Shown piece by piece: positions 43,748 through 53,206 of a stretch of 64,000 nt of DNA (positions within the stretch are counted from its first letter, which is position 1; each line of letters begins with the position of its first letter). The position numbers were made by a program, and so were the translations under genes. The stretch is from Chitinophagales bacterium (GTDB taxonomy: Bacteria; Bacteroidota; Bacteroidia; Chitinophagales; UBA2359), in NCBI GenBank assembly GCA_041392475.1, contig JAWKLZ010000003.1, positions 1,075,501 through 1,139,500 on the forward strand, read 5' to 3'. The notes under the pieces were generated by a model that searched no databases, was not told the origin of the DNA, and worked only from the letters and a program-made list of their open reading frames with translations.

Positions 43748-43962
43748 ATTCTTATACACTTGAAGCAGGGGAATACAATACCTTTCAAAGTTTTTTGCCT
43801 CCCCCACCTCCACCACAAGTTCCCACCCTCTCTCAATGGGGCTTAATTATCTTAGCCTTATTGTTGATGATTTTAGGAATACTCTATATCAGCGAATATA
43901 ACCTAAAGAATTCAGAAGGATATTGGAATCTTCACAAAAAGTTAATAATAAACATTTTGTGA
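43748..43962 (+). pseudogene. Displaced C-terminal tail with IPTL-CTERM sorting signal
   Basis: In the neighbouring frame (open from 43708) the sequence reads VNSYTLEAGEYNTFQSFLPP, then a proline run and the sorting signal VPTLSQWGLIILALLLMILG followed by a short basic/polar end. This is a full IPTL-CTERM motif (PTLSQWG plus one membrane helix). It belongs to the 42341 gene but is cut off by the 14-bp duplication at 43709-43736. It has no start or promoter of its own. Confidence 0.8.
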
Positions 43963-44350
43963 TTTTTGAAATGTACCCGAACATTCATGCTTTTAGAAGT
44001 ATGTTCTGCTTTGACTATTACTCTTTGAGGGTTTTTCCAAGAACCTGCTTGATAGGAGAAAGAATGAAATCTTTGAATGGTTTTTTGGTGTTGGTCATAC
44101 CAACTTTTGGCACTGTCACGTGTGATTTCACTCTTTTTATGCAGCACTGAATTACCTGCTAAACCCGTAATTAAAGTAGATATGATTTTCCCCCATCGCC
44201 CAATCCATAAAATCGGAGCTACAAAAATGGGTGTCTCCTCTAACAATGAAGATAGTTTGCTTCCATTTTTGGCGTAATTTATTTATCAAGCGTTTGAGTA
44301 AATAAAAGACTTTCAATGGCTTAGGGCGACAGTCTGGTTTCAGCAGGGGG
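43945..44350 (-). mobile_element. IS1380-family transposase remnant
   Basis: On the minus strand two frames together give the middle of an IS1380-type DDE transposase: LKRLINKLRQKWKQT, IVRGDTHFCSSDFMDWA (the catalytic Asp in RGD-x-HF), then after a frameshift ITGLAGNSVLHKK, and SFSYQAGSWKNPQRVIVKAE followed by MNVRV. Both termini, the inverted repeats and the rest of the DDE triad are missing. The fragment lies directly between the broken IPTL-CTERM gene and the truncated PorP-like gene. Confidence 0.75.
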
Positions 44351-44370
44351 GTAATTAATTTACCTATTTT

Positions 44371-45354
44371 ATGAGTAGAATGAACTTGAACGCTGGCTAT
44401 GTTGCTTCAGAAATGGGCACAAATATAAGTTTACAACATCGAGAACAGTGGAATGGTATTCATCCATTTCGGTTTTCACAATTCGGCTTCAATACCACTT
44501 TTGGTTACTGTAGAAAATCTAAAAATGAAGTATCTGATGTTGATTTTAGTTATGGTATAGGTGCATTGATTACCTTTGGTACAGAGGGAATCATACCATC
44601 GAATACGCTACAGTCAGGTATTCTTCTTGGAATAGCTCTTAGAGGAGTGTCGCCTAATGCCCCTTTCCGTTTTGCTAGTTTGGGGTTAAAAATGAGAAAT
44701 AACAACCTGTCTCTAAGCGCAGATGATTGGGTTTTTAGTGGTCAGTTAGACCCTGTGTAGGGCTACAACCCCAGCTTATTACCCAATGCTCCAACTCCCG
44801 AAAATTTACAGAAAAATTTTTGGGACATGGGAGTAGGAGGAGTCGTTTCATTCAATATGTTGGAAGGACATATCAATATAGGCGTTTCGCTTGATAATAT
44901 CCGTAGCCAAGATAATTTATTGGAAGATAGTCAAGAAAACATTAGACCAGAAAGGCTGACTGTTCACTCTTATTTTTACCATCCTTTCTTGGCAAAAAAT
45001 CAATTCGTTTTATTGTCTGGAAAATATGAACAGCAACAAGTGTTGAAAACCCTAAGTATTGGAGGCTATTGGATATATAATCCATCTGAAACAGGTTTTT
45101 TTGTAGGTGTTCAATATAGAAATAGAGATTGGATAGACTTCAATACCCATACCAATGCGCTTATAGGTATTTTAGGCACACAGTTCAAAAATTATGACCA
45201 TACTTATCAAATAAGTGTAAGTTATGATTTTCAGACAAGTGGGTTAGCTGGTTCTAACTCTTTAGGTGCATTAGAGTTATCTTTTGTTTTTTCCTCCAAT
45301 AATGGACTATTTGGATGCAAGATGAGTGGACCTGATATTAGGGACAAGTTTTGA
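44371..45354 (+). pseudogene. PorP/SprF-family outer-membrane protein, truncated and interrupted
   Basis: The sequence begins inside the family: NLNAGYVASEMG, then ISLQHREQWNGIHPF and FGFNTTFGY. The signal peptide and NPA region that should precede are gone, replaced by the IS1380 remnant. An in-frame TAG at 44758-44760 interrupts it between LDPV and GYNPSLLPN. The same frame then runs on to 45354 with the usual barrel segments (HINIGVSLDNI, LTVHSYFYHPF, VGVQYRNRDWIDF, YQISVSYDFQTSGL). PorP/SprF proteins anchor or assist T9SS and gliding components in the outer membrane. This copy cannot give a full product. Confidence 0.82.
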
Positions 45355-45443
45355 GTCGAGTTTTTAATTTGAATTTGTCTAAGTGATTAAATATAATGCT
45401 ATTTTGTTCGTTCTATTGCATAAAAACCAATTAATTCAACATA

Positions 45444-46073
45444 ATGTATTGGATCAAAACTCCTTTCCTCGTCAAAAAATGGTTATTTCCTCAATACATC
45501 TGGAGTGGGCGGAAAATTGCGGGTCAAAAAACGGTCTATCTCACCTTCGATGATGGACCTACGCTCGAAATCACCGATTGGGTATTGCAGCAATTGAAGG
45601 AGTATCAAGCCAAAGCGACTTTTTTTTGTATTGGTAAAAATGTAGTGGCACATCCTACTATTTTTCGGGAAATAGAAAAAAACGGACATCGAGTCGGTAA
45701 TCATACCTTCCATCACTTCAATGGTTGGCAGACAGAAACAGGTGATTACCTTCAAAATGTAGCCGATTGCAGCAATGTAATGGATTCTAAGCTATTTCGC
45801 CCACCTTATGGGCGCATCAAACGGCAACAGGCAAAGGCATTGCAAGAAGAAGGCTATCAAATCATTATGTGGTCGGTTTTGAGTGGTGATTTTGACGAAA
45901 GTTTGCCCAAAGAAAAGTGTTTGGAGAATGTGCTGGCGAATGTAAAAGACGGTGATATTGTGGTTTTTCACGATAGTGTGAAGGCATTTCGTTTGTTGGA
46001 ATATGTGTTGCCGAGGGTTTTGAAGGAATTGAAGGAGAGGGGGTTTGTATTTGAAGGGTTGTGGCATATTTAA
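45444..46073 (+). CDS. Polysaccharide deacetylase (NodB-like) protein
   Basis: The 209-residue protein has the NodB/CE4 motifs in order: YLTFDDGP with catalytic base and metal Asp (near residues 30-37), the metal His pair in VGNHTFHHF near 90, the RPPYG loop near 116, WSVLSGDFD near 140, and the catalytic His in VVFHDS near 172. It lacks a signal peptide, and the first 20 residues suggest a peripheral or cytoplasmic enzyme. Such compact forms are common in Bacteroidota, and the substrate is an N-acetylated glycan. It is followed by the restriction-modification pair. Confidence 0.93.
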   Translation: MYWIKTPFLVKKWLFPQYIWSGRKIAGQKTVYLTFDDGPTLEITDWVLQQLKEYQAKATFFCIGKNVVAHPTIFREIEKNGHRVGNHTFHHFNGWQTETGDYLQNVADCSNVMDSKLFRPPYGRIKRQQAKALQEEGYQIIMWSVLSGDFDESLPKEKCLENVLANVKDGDIVVFHDSVKAFRLLEYVLPRVLKELKERGFVFEGLWHI

Positions 46074-46175
46074 CAGAACATTTCACAGTCTAAAAGACAA
46101 GAATAATTGTTTTCAGGTATAGTATTAGAATTTTCCTTTTTATACAAAAGAGATTATCTTAGCAAGAAAAATAAC

Positions 46176-47006
46176 ATGACCATTCAAGAAGCAGTTGCCA
46201 ATTTTAAATACTTGATAGAGAACGCTATAACAGAGGGAGGAAATAAAGCAAAAACTGCTATTATTCGTTCATCTAAACCTATTTTGAATATACATGAAGC
46301 CGTTAAGCATGAATTGGTTAGAAATGGAGTAGATGAAAATAAGATTTTTCCACCTTTGGGCGAGAGAGTACCAGAATTGAAGATAGCTGGGTCATTGAAA
46401 AAGAAAGATCAAGATATTTGTATCATTCCAAACATAAAACGTAAGAAAGAAATTTTGCCTGATGGTTTGTTGGAAGGTACAGTAGATCCTTTTGGGATTC
46501 ATTTTACTTCCCGAACCATTTCTATCAATGTACGAAGTCAGGTAAGCAGTATTCAGAAGAATTTTGATACCATGTACGAAAGAACAATATCCGAAGCACA
46601 AAACCTACATGATAGATGCCCCAATATGGTTTTAGGGGAAGTATATATGATTGCAGTTCCAGAATATGATGACAGGCAATTTGTGAATAAGAAGGTGAAT
46701 TTTAGAAACATAAACCCAAGATTAGTAGAAAAATACATCAAATCTTTCCAAGCTATTAATCACCGCAAAAATATCCAAAAGAATTTTTACCAGTACGAAA
46801 GTGCATGTTTACTAATTGTGGATTTTCGTCCAGACCGACCTAAAATTTATACAACCATTGAAGAACTCAAAAAGGATGGTTTGTTGAATGAAAATTCCAG
46901 TATAACAATGGAAGGGCTTGAATGGGAGAATTTTGTGCCGAACTTACTGAGGATTTACAAGCACCGTTTTGGAGGAAATGGTTTTTTTAATTTTTTCCTT
47001 ATGTGA
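46176..47006 (+). CDS. Candidate type II restriction endonuclease
   Basis: The start is set at the ATG at 46176 (MTIQEAVANFKYL); the longer frame from a TTG at 46107 is unlikely. The 276-residue protein is not a family I can name. It has an Ile/Lys-rich core CIIPNIKRKKEIL, then DPFGIHFTSRTISINVRSQ, FDTMYERTISEAQNLHDRCP, and LGEVYMIAVPEYDD, a plausible E-x-K/D nuclease context. The main support is its position: its last 63 nt overlap tail to tail with the end of a type II-like adenine methylase gene. Cognate endonuclease is the natural reading; a non-nuclease accessory is the alternative. Confidence 0.6.
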   Translation: MTIQEAVANFKYLIENAITEGGNKAKTAIIRSSKPILNIHEAVKHELVRNGVDENKIFPPLGERVPELKIAGSLKKKDQDICIIPNIKRKKEILPDGLLEGTVDPFGIHFTSRTISINVRSQVSSIQKNFDTMYERTISEAQNLHDRCPNMVLGEVYMIAVPEYDDRQFVNKKVNFRNINPRLVEKYIKSFQAINHRKNIQKNFYQYESACLLIVDFRPDRPKIYTTIEELKKDGLLNENSSITMEGLEWENFVPNLLRIYKHRFGGNGFFNFFLM

Positions 47007-48884
47007 GACATAGCCTTTATCGAACTCAATAGTTAAACCGTATTTGTTTATCAAAAAATCATCTATTTCCTTCCAATCATTCATATTTCTAAGCCTTTCC
47101 ACTTCTTCCAAAGTAAAATTAGGAACCGTAAATTTTTCGATAAAATTCTTTTGGTAACAAGGATAACCTCCTGCAATCGAAACGCTTGTTTGGCTGACAT
47201 AATAGTGCATCACCACCGAATTAAGGATTTTTTGACTCACATCTCTGTTTTTTACATCCATCAAAGGATGTATGGATGTTGCAAACAAATCACCTGCTGT
47301 TGCTTTCCTAAAAAAGATGCCATATCCATTCGTAAAAAACGCATCTACCTCTTCAATCAGCAAAAATCTGGGGTATTGACTAAAAGTAGGATTCAGCATT
47401 TTTTTACCCATTTTGGTTAATCCCTGTGTGCGTCCCCAAACGTAAAAAGGACTGAATTTTACCTTTCCTTTGTCACGTTTTTCTAAAACCTCCTTTTCAG
47501 ACAGCAGGTATTCATAACATTTGGGAAATCTATTTTTAAATTCTTCTTCTTCAATAGGTTTTGCTGAATCATTGACAATATTGTACGGAAAAATAATTCT
47601 ACGGGCATTGCAGGCAATGTCTGCTTGTTTTTTGAAGTCAGAAATTTTATAAACAGGTTTGGTCGCTGCCACTTCAATCTTAAATGTACCTTTCTCAGTA
47701 GTTTTTATCAAGTAATTATCTTCCGTTTCCGTCATATCTACAAAAAACACGGTGTCCTTCAATGTGGCAATTCCCACGCAAATATCAAACAGTTGTTTGA
47801 TAGGAGTTCCGACCGTTTCGATAAGGCGAATATTGTTCTGTTCTTTGGTCTTGAGCAAACGCCATTTTTTGACCTTTAGATTTTTGAGATAGTTGGGCGA
47901 GCCGTTCACATTCAATAGAAAATTGCTGGGAATTTGTTCGTTTTTGATTCTATCATAAGTGATTGCTTCGTTTTTTTGCTTGTTCAGAAAGGTCAAAGCA
48001 GTATAAGTTTGGGCATCAAAAACCTTTTTGTGGCTGAAGTCAATAATTCTATACACGCATTTGTTTTCGGTGAAAAATCCCCTCAAAGTTTTGGCAGCCA
48101 AAGAAGTAAAATAATTGTTTGGAGTAATGTAGCCCAAACGTCCGTTTTCCTTCAATAACTGATAACCCAACTCAAAAAAGGCAAAATAGAGGTTAAATGT
48201 GCCGCTATTGATGCTTTTCCATTCCTTCAATAAAAACATGCGGTTGTCTTCCGATAAATCTTGAAACTTAACATAAGGCGGATTTCCTACCACAACATCA
48301 AATTGCCGCTCTTGCCAATCGGTTCTGAGGCTATCTTGATGATACAAATTGAAGTCCGATTCCTCCAAATTTTCCCCATATTCCAAAGCCAAAATTGACA
48401 ACAATACCTTGGCTCTTTTGATATTGTATTCCAAAATATCACTGCCAAATATATTTTGTTGAATAATGGTTTTGATACTGTTATTGTACTTATTTTTGAA
48501 ATAGTCCACCAAACCTATCAAAAACGCACCTGTTCCACAGCTCAAATCTATACACTCATCTTTTTCATTGGGTTGCAGTTCTTCAATGATAAAATCAACG
48601 ATATAGGTAGGCGTAAAAAATGCGCCATTGAGTTTTCTATCTTCCTGAGGGATGATTAGTTCGAGGCAGTTTTCAAGGTCTTTGACAGAATGTAGCTCAA
48701 TGTTAAAATTTAATATCGAATCTTTAGATAGGGCATTTTCAAGATTATTGAAATAGTTTTGCAGCATCGGATTAACCGAATAATCCAACTTTTTTTGTGT
48801 CAAATAAAGGTGAATCAAATGCCCTTCGATTACTTCAATAGAATATTCTTCAACAAATTTACTCAAGGTGTTTTTGGGAATCAT
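46944..48884 (-). CDS. Eco57I-like N6-adenine DNA methyltransferase
   Basis: The 646-residue protein has the N6-adenine methylase motifs: the AdoMet-binding DLSCGTGAFLIGL near residue 109 (motif I), VVGNPPYVKF near 203 (motif IV, catalytic NPPY), and GRLGYITPNNYF near 247. A long C-terminal half (about 330-646) with IRLIETVGTPIKQLFDICVG and GGYPCYQKNFIEKF resembles the target-recognition region of Eco57I-type enzymes. It could methylate alone or carry specificity for a partner. The convergent 46176 gene overlaps its 3' end. Start ATG at 48884; no nuclease domain is obvious in it. Confidence 0.88.
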   Translation of the reverse strand: MIPKNTLSKFVEEYSIEVIEGHLIHLYLTQKKLDYSVNPMLQNYFNNLENALSKDSILNFNIELHSVKDLENCLELIIPQEDRKLNGAFFTPTYIVDFIIEELQPNEKDECIDLSCGTGAFLIGLVDYFKNKYNNSIKTIIQQNIFGSDILEYNIKRAKVLLSILALEYGENLEESDFNLYHQDSLRTDWQERQFDVVVGNPPYVKFQDLSEDNRMFLLKEWKSINSGTFNLYFAFFELGYQLLKENGRLGYITPNNYFTSLAAKTLRGFFTENKCVYRIIDFSHKKVFDAQTYTALTFLNKQKNEAITYDRIKNEQIPSNFLLNVNGSPNYLKNLKVKKWRLLKTKEQNNIRLIETVGTPIKQLFDICVGIATLKDTVFFVDMTETEDNYLIKTTEKGTFKIEVAATKPVYKISDFKKQADIACNARRIIFPYNIVNDSAKPIEEEEFKNRFPKCYEYLLSEKEVLEKRDKGKVKFSPFYVWGRTQGLTKMGKKMLNPTFSQYPRFLLIEEVDAFFTNGYGIFFRKATAGDLFATSIHPLMDVKNRDVSQKILNSVVMHYYVSQTSVSIAGGYPCYQKNFIEKFTVPNFTLEEVERLRNMNDWKEIDDFLINKYGLTIEFDKGYVSHKEKIKKTISSKTVLVNPQ

Positions 48885-48961
48885 TTGCTATGATTTTGTG
48901 GTATTTTAATCATAAAATTAGTTTTTTTCTATTTTTTTCAAAAATAATTTCAATCTAAATC

Positions 48962-51376
48962 TCAATTCACCCTCACCCTTGTCCTCGTTTTCGGGCGATT
49001 CCCATCAGGAGGATTCACAGGTTTATTCGGCTGAGGTTGGGTAGTAGGAGGCGTAATGGGAGGACTTGGAGAAGTCGGTTTGGGTTCTTCTATTACCACA
49101 GGTGGCTCGACAGTGGGCAACACATCCACAAAAAACTCACAATCCAAATTGGCGAGTGTTTCCTCAGAAGGTTGGGTAAAGGAACTGGCAACATACTGCT
49201 TGTAGTTTTTATCGTCTGCAAGACTTTTGAAGAACTTACCCCAAATCGGAAGTGCCGTTCTTGCACCTTGACCGTCTTCAATACTTTTGAAGTGAATACG
49301 TCTATCTTCTGCACCTACCCAAGCACCTGCCACGAGTTTGGGCGTATAACCGATAAACCAGCCATCTACTTGGTCTTGCGTAGTACCCGTTTTACCCGCA
49401 ATGTCGTTTTGAAGATTGAACTGCCAGCGAAGTCGGCGAGCAGTTCCGCTATCAATTACTCCTTCCATGATGTGCGCCATGGTATAAGCCGTTTCTGCGC
49501 TCAAGGCACGCTTTCGGTCTTGGTAGTAGGGCTTCGAGAATTTTTCGAGCAAGCGGTTGTTTTTGTCTTTGATGCTAACAAGATAGGTCGGTTTTCGCTC
49601 ATATCCGCCATTGGCAAAAACACTATATGCGCTGACCATTTCTTTCAGTGTGATTTCAGGCGTTCCCAAAGCGATAGAAGGATAGGCAGGCAGTTCTGAT
49701 TCGATGCCCATTTTGTGTGCATTGTTGATGATGGTATCCACACCCATTTGCAGCAAAATCTGCACCGAAACCGTATTGACCGAGTTGGCAAGCGCACCTT
49801 TCATGGTGTAGTACCCGCCATATTTGTTGTCCGAATTGCGGGGAGTCCAGTTGTCGTAGTCAACGTAGGTGCGGAGTTCATTTTGGTAATAATTGCAGGG
49901 AGAAATGCCCTTTTCAATAGCGGTTGCATAGACAATCGGTTTGAAGGTTGAGCCAACTTGTCGGGGATTGGTTACATGGTCAAGTTGGAAATATTCGTGG
50001 TTGATGCCTCCCACCCAAGCCTTTACCTCGCCATTCACAGGATCCATTGCCATAAATCCCGCCTGCAAAAATGGCAAATAGTACAAAATGGAATCTTTGG
50101 CGTTCATGGTTTTGTCAACTTTACCCTCCCAACTAAACACTTCCATTTCACGAGGTTTGCGAAAATCTCGGTCAATCATCAACTGCGATGTTCCCGCTTT
50201 TTCGTTCATCTTGTAGCGTTCCGAACGTTTGATATAATCGTCCAACATACTCGGATTGCGTGTCCACGGATAAGGCGGTTTCCACTGTTTGTCGAAGATT
50301 TTTTGAAGTTCAGCCAAGTGTTCACTCACAGCTTTTTCGGCATATTCCTGCATTTTGCTGTCAATCGAAGTGTAAATTTTCAAACCGTCGGTAAACAAGT
50401 TGTAAGGCGTGCCGTCTGCTTTGGTTTGCGTTTTGCACCATTCCTTCAATTCTTCCTTCAAATATTGACGAAAATAGGGCGCAAGTCCATCGTTTTGTGT
50501 CAAGCGGTTGTACTTCAATGTCAGAGGTTTTTGTTGGGCGGCTTTCTTCTCGGCATCGGTGATGTAGCCTTCTTTTGCCATCAAGCCCAATACGACATCT
50601 CGGCGGCCTTTCGATTTTTCGGGATTGCGGCGGGGACTGTAGGCAGTTGTTGCTTTCAACATTCCTATCAGCGTAGCTGCTTCCTCCAATTGAATGTCTT
50701 TTGGAGTAGTGCTGAAAAAACGCTCCGTAGCAGTGCCAATTCCAAAAGCTCGTTCTCCAAACGAAACAGTATTGAGGTAAAGAGCTAAAACGTCTTGTTT
50801 GGAATACTGTTTTTCTAAGCGTACTGCAATGATGGCTTCTTTGATTTTGCTGACGGGAATGGTAAAGATGCCGTGATTTTCTCTACCATACAGGTTTTTA
50901 ATCAATTGTTGACTGATGGTACTGCCGCCTCCTGCGCTTTCATTGCCCATCAAAATGGTTTTGAACAATACCCTCAAATAACTTTTTGTATCCACGCCTT
51001 TGTGTTTGAAGTAGCGAGCATCTTCGGTGGCAACTAAGGCATTGATGATGTTGGGCGAAATTAGATTGTAGGGAACGTAGCTGCGGTTTTCGATGTAATA
51101 TTTGCCCAATAGTTTGCCGTCTGCTGCATAAACTTCTGATGATAAGGGATTTTTAATGTCCGATAATTCTGATTCGCTGGGTAATTTGCCAAATGCACCC
51201 CATAGAACAGATAGGAAGAAGATGAAAAACAAAAGTAAGCCCGATAATAAGGCGATACCTGCAATCATGGCGACTTTTTGCCATTTTTCCTTTTTGGACG
51301 AAGAAGGCTTATTAGATGAATTATTGTTGTTGTTATTTGGATGGTTGGGATTGGGGAATAATACCTTAGTTTTCAT
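48962..51376 (-). CDS. Penicillin-binding protein 1A (bifunctional peptidoglycan synthase)
   Basis: The start is set at the ATG at 51376 (MKTKVLFPNPNHP), 31 codons inside the longest frame. The 804-residue protein has an Asn/Ser/Lys-rich cytoplasmic tail, one membrane helix (about residues 38-60), and a GT51 glycosyltransferase domain (ATEDARYFKHKGVD, GGSTISQQLIKNL, KIKEAIIAVRLE). The transpeptidase domain carries the catalytic Ser in GSTFKPI, SVN in NSVNTVS, and KTGTT. A Pro/Thr-rich C-terminal tail ends in basic residues (TRTRVRV). Housekeeping role: glycan polymerisation and cross-linking in the periplasm. Confidence 0.97.
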   Translation of the reverse strand: MKTKVLFPNPNHPNNNNNNSSNKPSSSKKEKWQKVAMIAGIALLSGLLLFFIFFLSVLWGAFGKLPSESELSDIKNPLSSEVYAADGKLLGKYYIENRSYVPYNLISPNIINALVATEDARYFKHKGVDTKSYLRVLFKTILMGNESAGGGSTISQQLIKNLYGRENHGIFTIPVSKIKEAIIAVRLEKQYSKQDVLALYLNTVSFGERAFGIGTATERFFSTTPKDIQLEEAATLIGMLKATTAYSPRRNPEKSKGRRDVVLGLMAKEGYITDAEKKAAQQKPLTLKYNRLTQNDGLAPYFRQYLKEELKEWCKTQTKADGTPYNLFTDGLKIYTSIDSKMQEYAEKAVSEHLAELQKIFDKQWKPPYPWTRNPSMLDDYIKRSERYKMNEKAGTSQLMIDRDFRKPREMEVFSWEGKVDKTMNAKDSILYYLPFLQAGFMAMDPVNGEVKAWVGGINHEYFQLDHVTNPRQVGSTFKPIVYATAIEKGISPCNYYQNELRTYVDYDNWTPRNSDNKYGGYYTMKGALANSVNTVSVQILLQMGVDTIINNAHKMGIESELPAYPSIALGTPEITLKEMVSAYSVFANGGYERKPTYLVSIKDKNNRLLEKFSKPYYQDRKRALSAETAYTMAHIMEGVIDSGTARRLRWQFNLQNDIAGKTGTTQDQVDGWFIGYTPKLVAGAWVGAEDRRIHFKSIEDGQGARTALPIWGKFFKSLADDKNYKQYVASSFTQPSEETLANLDCEFFVDVLPTVEPPVVIEEPKPTSPSPPITPPTTQPQPNKPVNPPDGNRPKTRTRVRVN

Positions 51377-51599
51377 GTACGCAATGGTTATTACAGAATC
51401 TTTAGTCAAAAATAAGGATTCTTTGCAGATTAATTCATTTTGAAAGAAATGATATTTGGAAAGCTTCAAACTGTTTGCTATATTTATTGTCTAAATATTC
51501 ATACAAACTTTTTTTTCAACCCTTCTCACCCTTCATAAAGCACTACAAACACAAACTTTAGCTTACAAACAATTTTTTTGAAAAGAAAACACCCAATAT

Positions 51600-52370
51600 A
51601 TGAATGAGGTACAACGACCGTCGACCCTATTATTTGCTACGGATATAGGTCGAGGACTTATAGGGCTAGCCAACTACTTCGCTTCAATCCCTATCTTTAA
51701 CATGGCTGCAAAAGGGGACGGGCATCCAGTTTTGGTATTACCAGGCTTTGGTGCAACAGATGTTTCTACCCATCCACTTCGATATTTTCTTAAAAAACAG
51801 AACTTTACACCCTACGCATGGGAACTGGGGCGAAATTTAGGTGGAGTAGATTTTTTGGAAGATATTATTGTTCGAGTGCAAGAAATTGCCCATCAACACG
51901 GACAAAAAATCAGCTTGGTTGGTTGGAGTTTGGGAGGTGTATTTGCAAGGGAAGTGGCTCGGCGGCATCCTGGTATTGTTCGGCAAGTCATCACCTTGGG
52001 TTCTCCTTTTCAACACGTTGGTCATGGCAACAATATCAAGTGGATTTATGAATTTGTGACCCAAAATGAAATTGAAGGCATAGACCCACAGTTGATTGAA
52101 GATATGAAGTATCCGCCACCTGTTCCTTCAACGGCTATTTACACCAAAGGAGATGGGATTGTTTCTTGGAAGTGCTGTATAGAAATGATAGAAGACCACC
52201 AAACACAAAATGTAGAAGTGAGCGGCAGTCATTGTGGTTTGGGACACAATCCTGTGGCTTTGTTTTGCATTGCAGATAGGTTGTCACAAAGAGATGGCTA
52301 TTGGCGAAAATTCAAACCCAGTTTTTTGCAGCAGCAACTACATAGGGATTTGAAGTTACATATTGGTTAA
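51600..52370 (+). CDS. Alpha/beta hydrolase
   Basis: The 256-residue protein has the alpha/beta hydrolase pattern: VLVLPGFGATDVS near residue 45 (oxyanion strand), nucleophile elbow GWSLGG near 108, an acidic residue in YTKGDGIVSW near 183, and the catalytic His in SGSHCGLGHN near 211. There is no signal peptide. The family includes lipases and PHA/ester hydrolases, so the substrate is not predictable. It is divergent from the PBP1A gene, with about 220 nt between their starts. Confidence 0.88.
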   Translation: MNEVQRPSTLLFATDIGRGLIGLANYFASIPIFNMAAKGDGHPVLVLPGFGATDVSTHPLRYFLKKQNFTPYAWELGRNLGGVDFLEDIIVRVQEIAHQHGQKISLVGWSLGGVFAREVARRHPGIVRQVITLGSPFQHVGHGNNIKWIYEFVTQNEIEGIDPQLIEDMKYPPPVPSTAIYTKGDGIVSWKCCIEMIEDHQTQNVEVSGSHCGLGHNPVALFCIADRLSQRDGYWRKFKPSFLQQQLHRDLKLHIG

Positions 52371-52489
52371 GTATTGGACTTTGGACAAAAGACATAAGTA
52401 GAAAGACAAAAGAAGTAAATGTTGACGGACAATTAATTGTAAAGTTTTAATTTTTAACATAAATCATTGCTAATTACAACAACCAATTT

Positions 52490-53104
52490 TTATTCTTCCA
52501 ACGGTTCTTCATTGTATGCAGCTCCAATGTTGCAAAGTTGGTCAAGCGTTTCTGCAAAAAGATGGAAGAGAAGTTCGAGTTGTTCCACATCTTTGATTAT
52601 TCCTATTACTTGAAAGTGTAGGCTATCAATAGGTTTGATGGTTTTTCGGTTTTCCAACCATCCAGAGTCGTCTTTTACCCGCAGGTCAATTTGATTGATA
52701 TTCATCAATAAATCTCTAATAGCGGGGTTTTCAAACAACAATTCTACCTTGTAGGGATCGTTGCCTTGAATCACAAAGTCACGATCGAAGTTTTCATACC
52801 CTACTTCAATGTCTTGCATCCCAAAGACTTTGCCGATTTTGCTAAAAAAACCTTCTCGGTAAATGCGAAATTCAAAACCATTTTTGCTCACATACGGCGC
52901 ACGGATTCGGGTATAAGTCGTACTGCTTTTGCCAGTCGAAACGGTGTGGGTGTCAAGCGTGATTTCCCATTCTCCGTGGTAGGCTACTACTTTCGGAACG
53001 CTAAAGAACCCATCATCAATATATTGTGCATTGACAGCTTTGGAAACTTGTTGCCATACCTCTCTTTTACTGGGACCAAAAAGTTTTCTGAAGAAATTTT
53101 TCAT
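52490..53104 (-). CDS. Conserved hypothetical cytoplasmic protein
   Basis: The start is set at the ATG at 53104 (MKNFFRKLFGPSKREVW), 23 codons inside the longest frame. The 204-residue protein has no signal peptide and no named family. It shows a beta-rich core (WEITLDTHTVSTGKSSTTYT, RIRAPYV, FEFRIYREGFFSKIGKVFG, GYENFDRDFVIQGND) and a helical C-terminus (VEQLELLFHLFAETLDQLCNIG). This pattern, with FDRxFVIQGND, recurs in unnamed Bacteroidota proteins, as I recall. It is divergent from the 53207 lipoprotein gene and convergent with the hydrolase gene. Confidence 0.7.
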   Translation of the reverse strand: MKNFFRKLFGPSKREVWQQVSKAVNAQYIDDGFFSVPKVVAYHGEWEITLDTHTVSTGKSSTTYTRIRAPYVSKNGFEFRIYREGFFSKIGKVFGMQDIEVGYENFDRDFVIQGNDPYKVELLFENPAIRDLLMNINQIDLRVKDDSGWLENRKTIKPIDSLHFQVIGIIKDVEQLELLFHLFAETLDQLCNIGAAYNEEPLEE

Positions 53105-53206
53105 ACGATGTAGCGAATATTGAATGTACGTATTGAGTGACAAGACCAAAGAACTTGCGTCACAAAATAACAAAATTATCGTTTTTTTTAACCTTCCATT
53201 TTATTT

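Noticed and set aside
44758..44760. TAG read-through or recoding in the PorP-like gene
   Set aside because: The gene also lacks its 5' end and adjoins a transposase remnant, so simple decay explains the stop.
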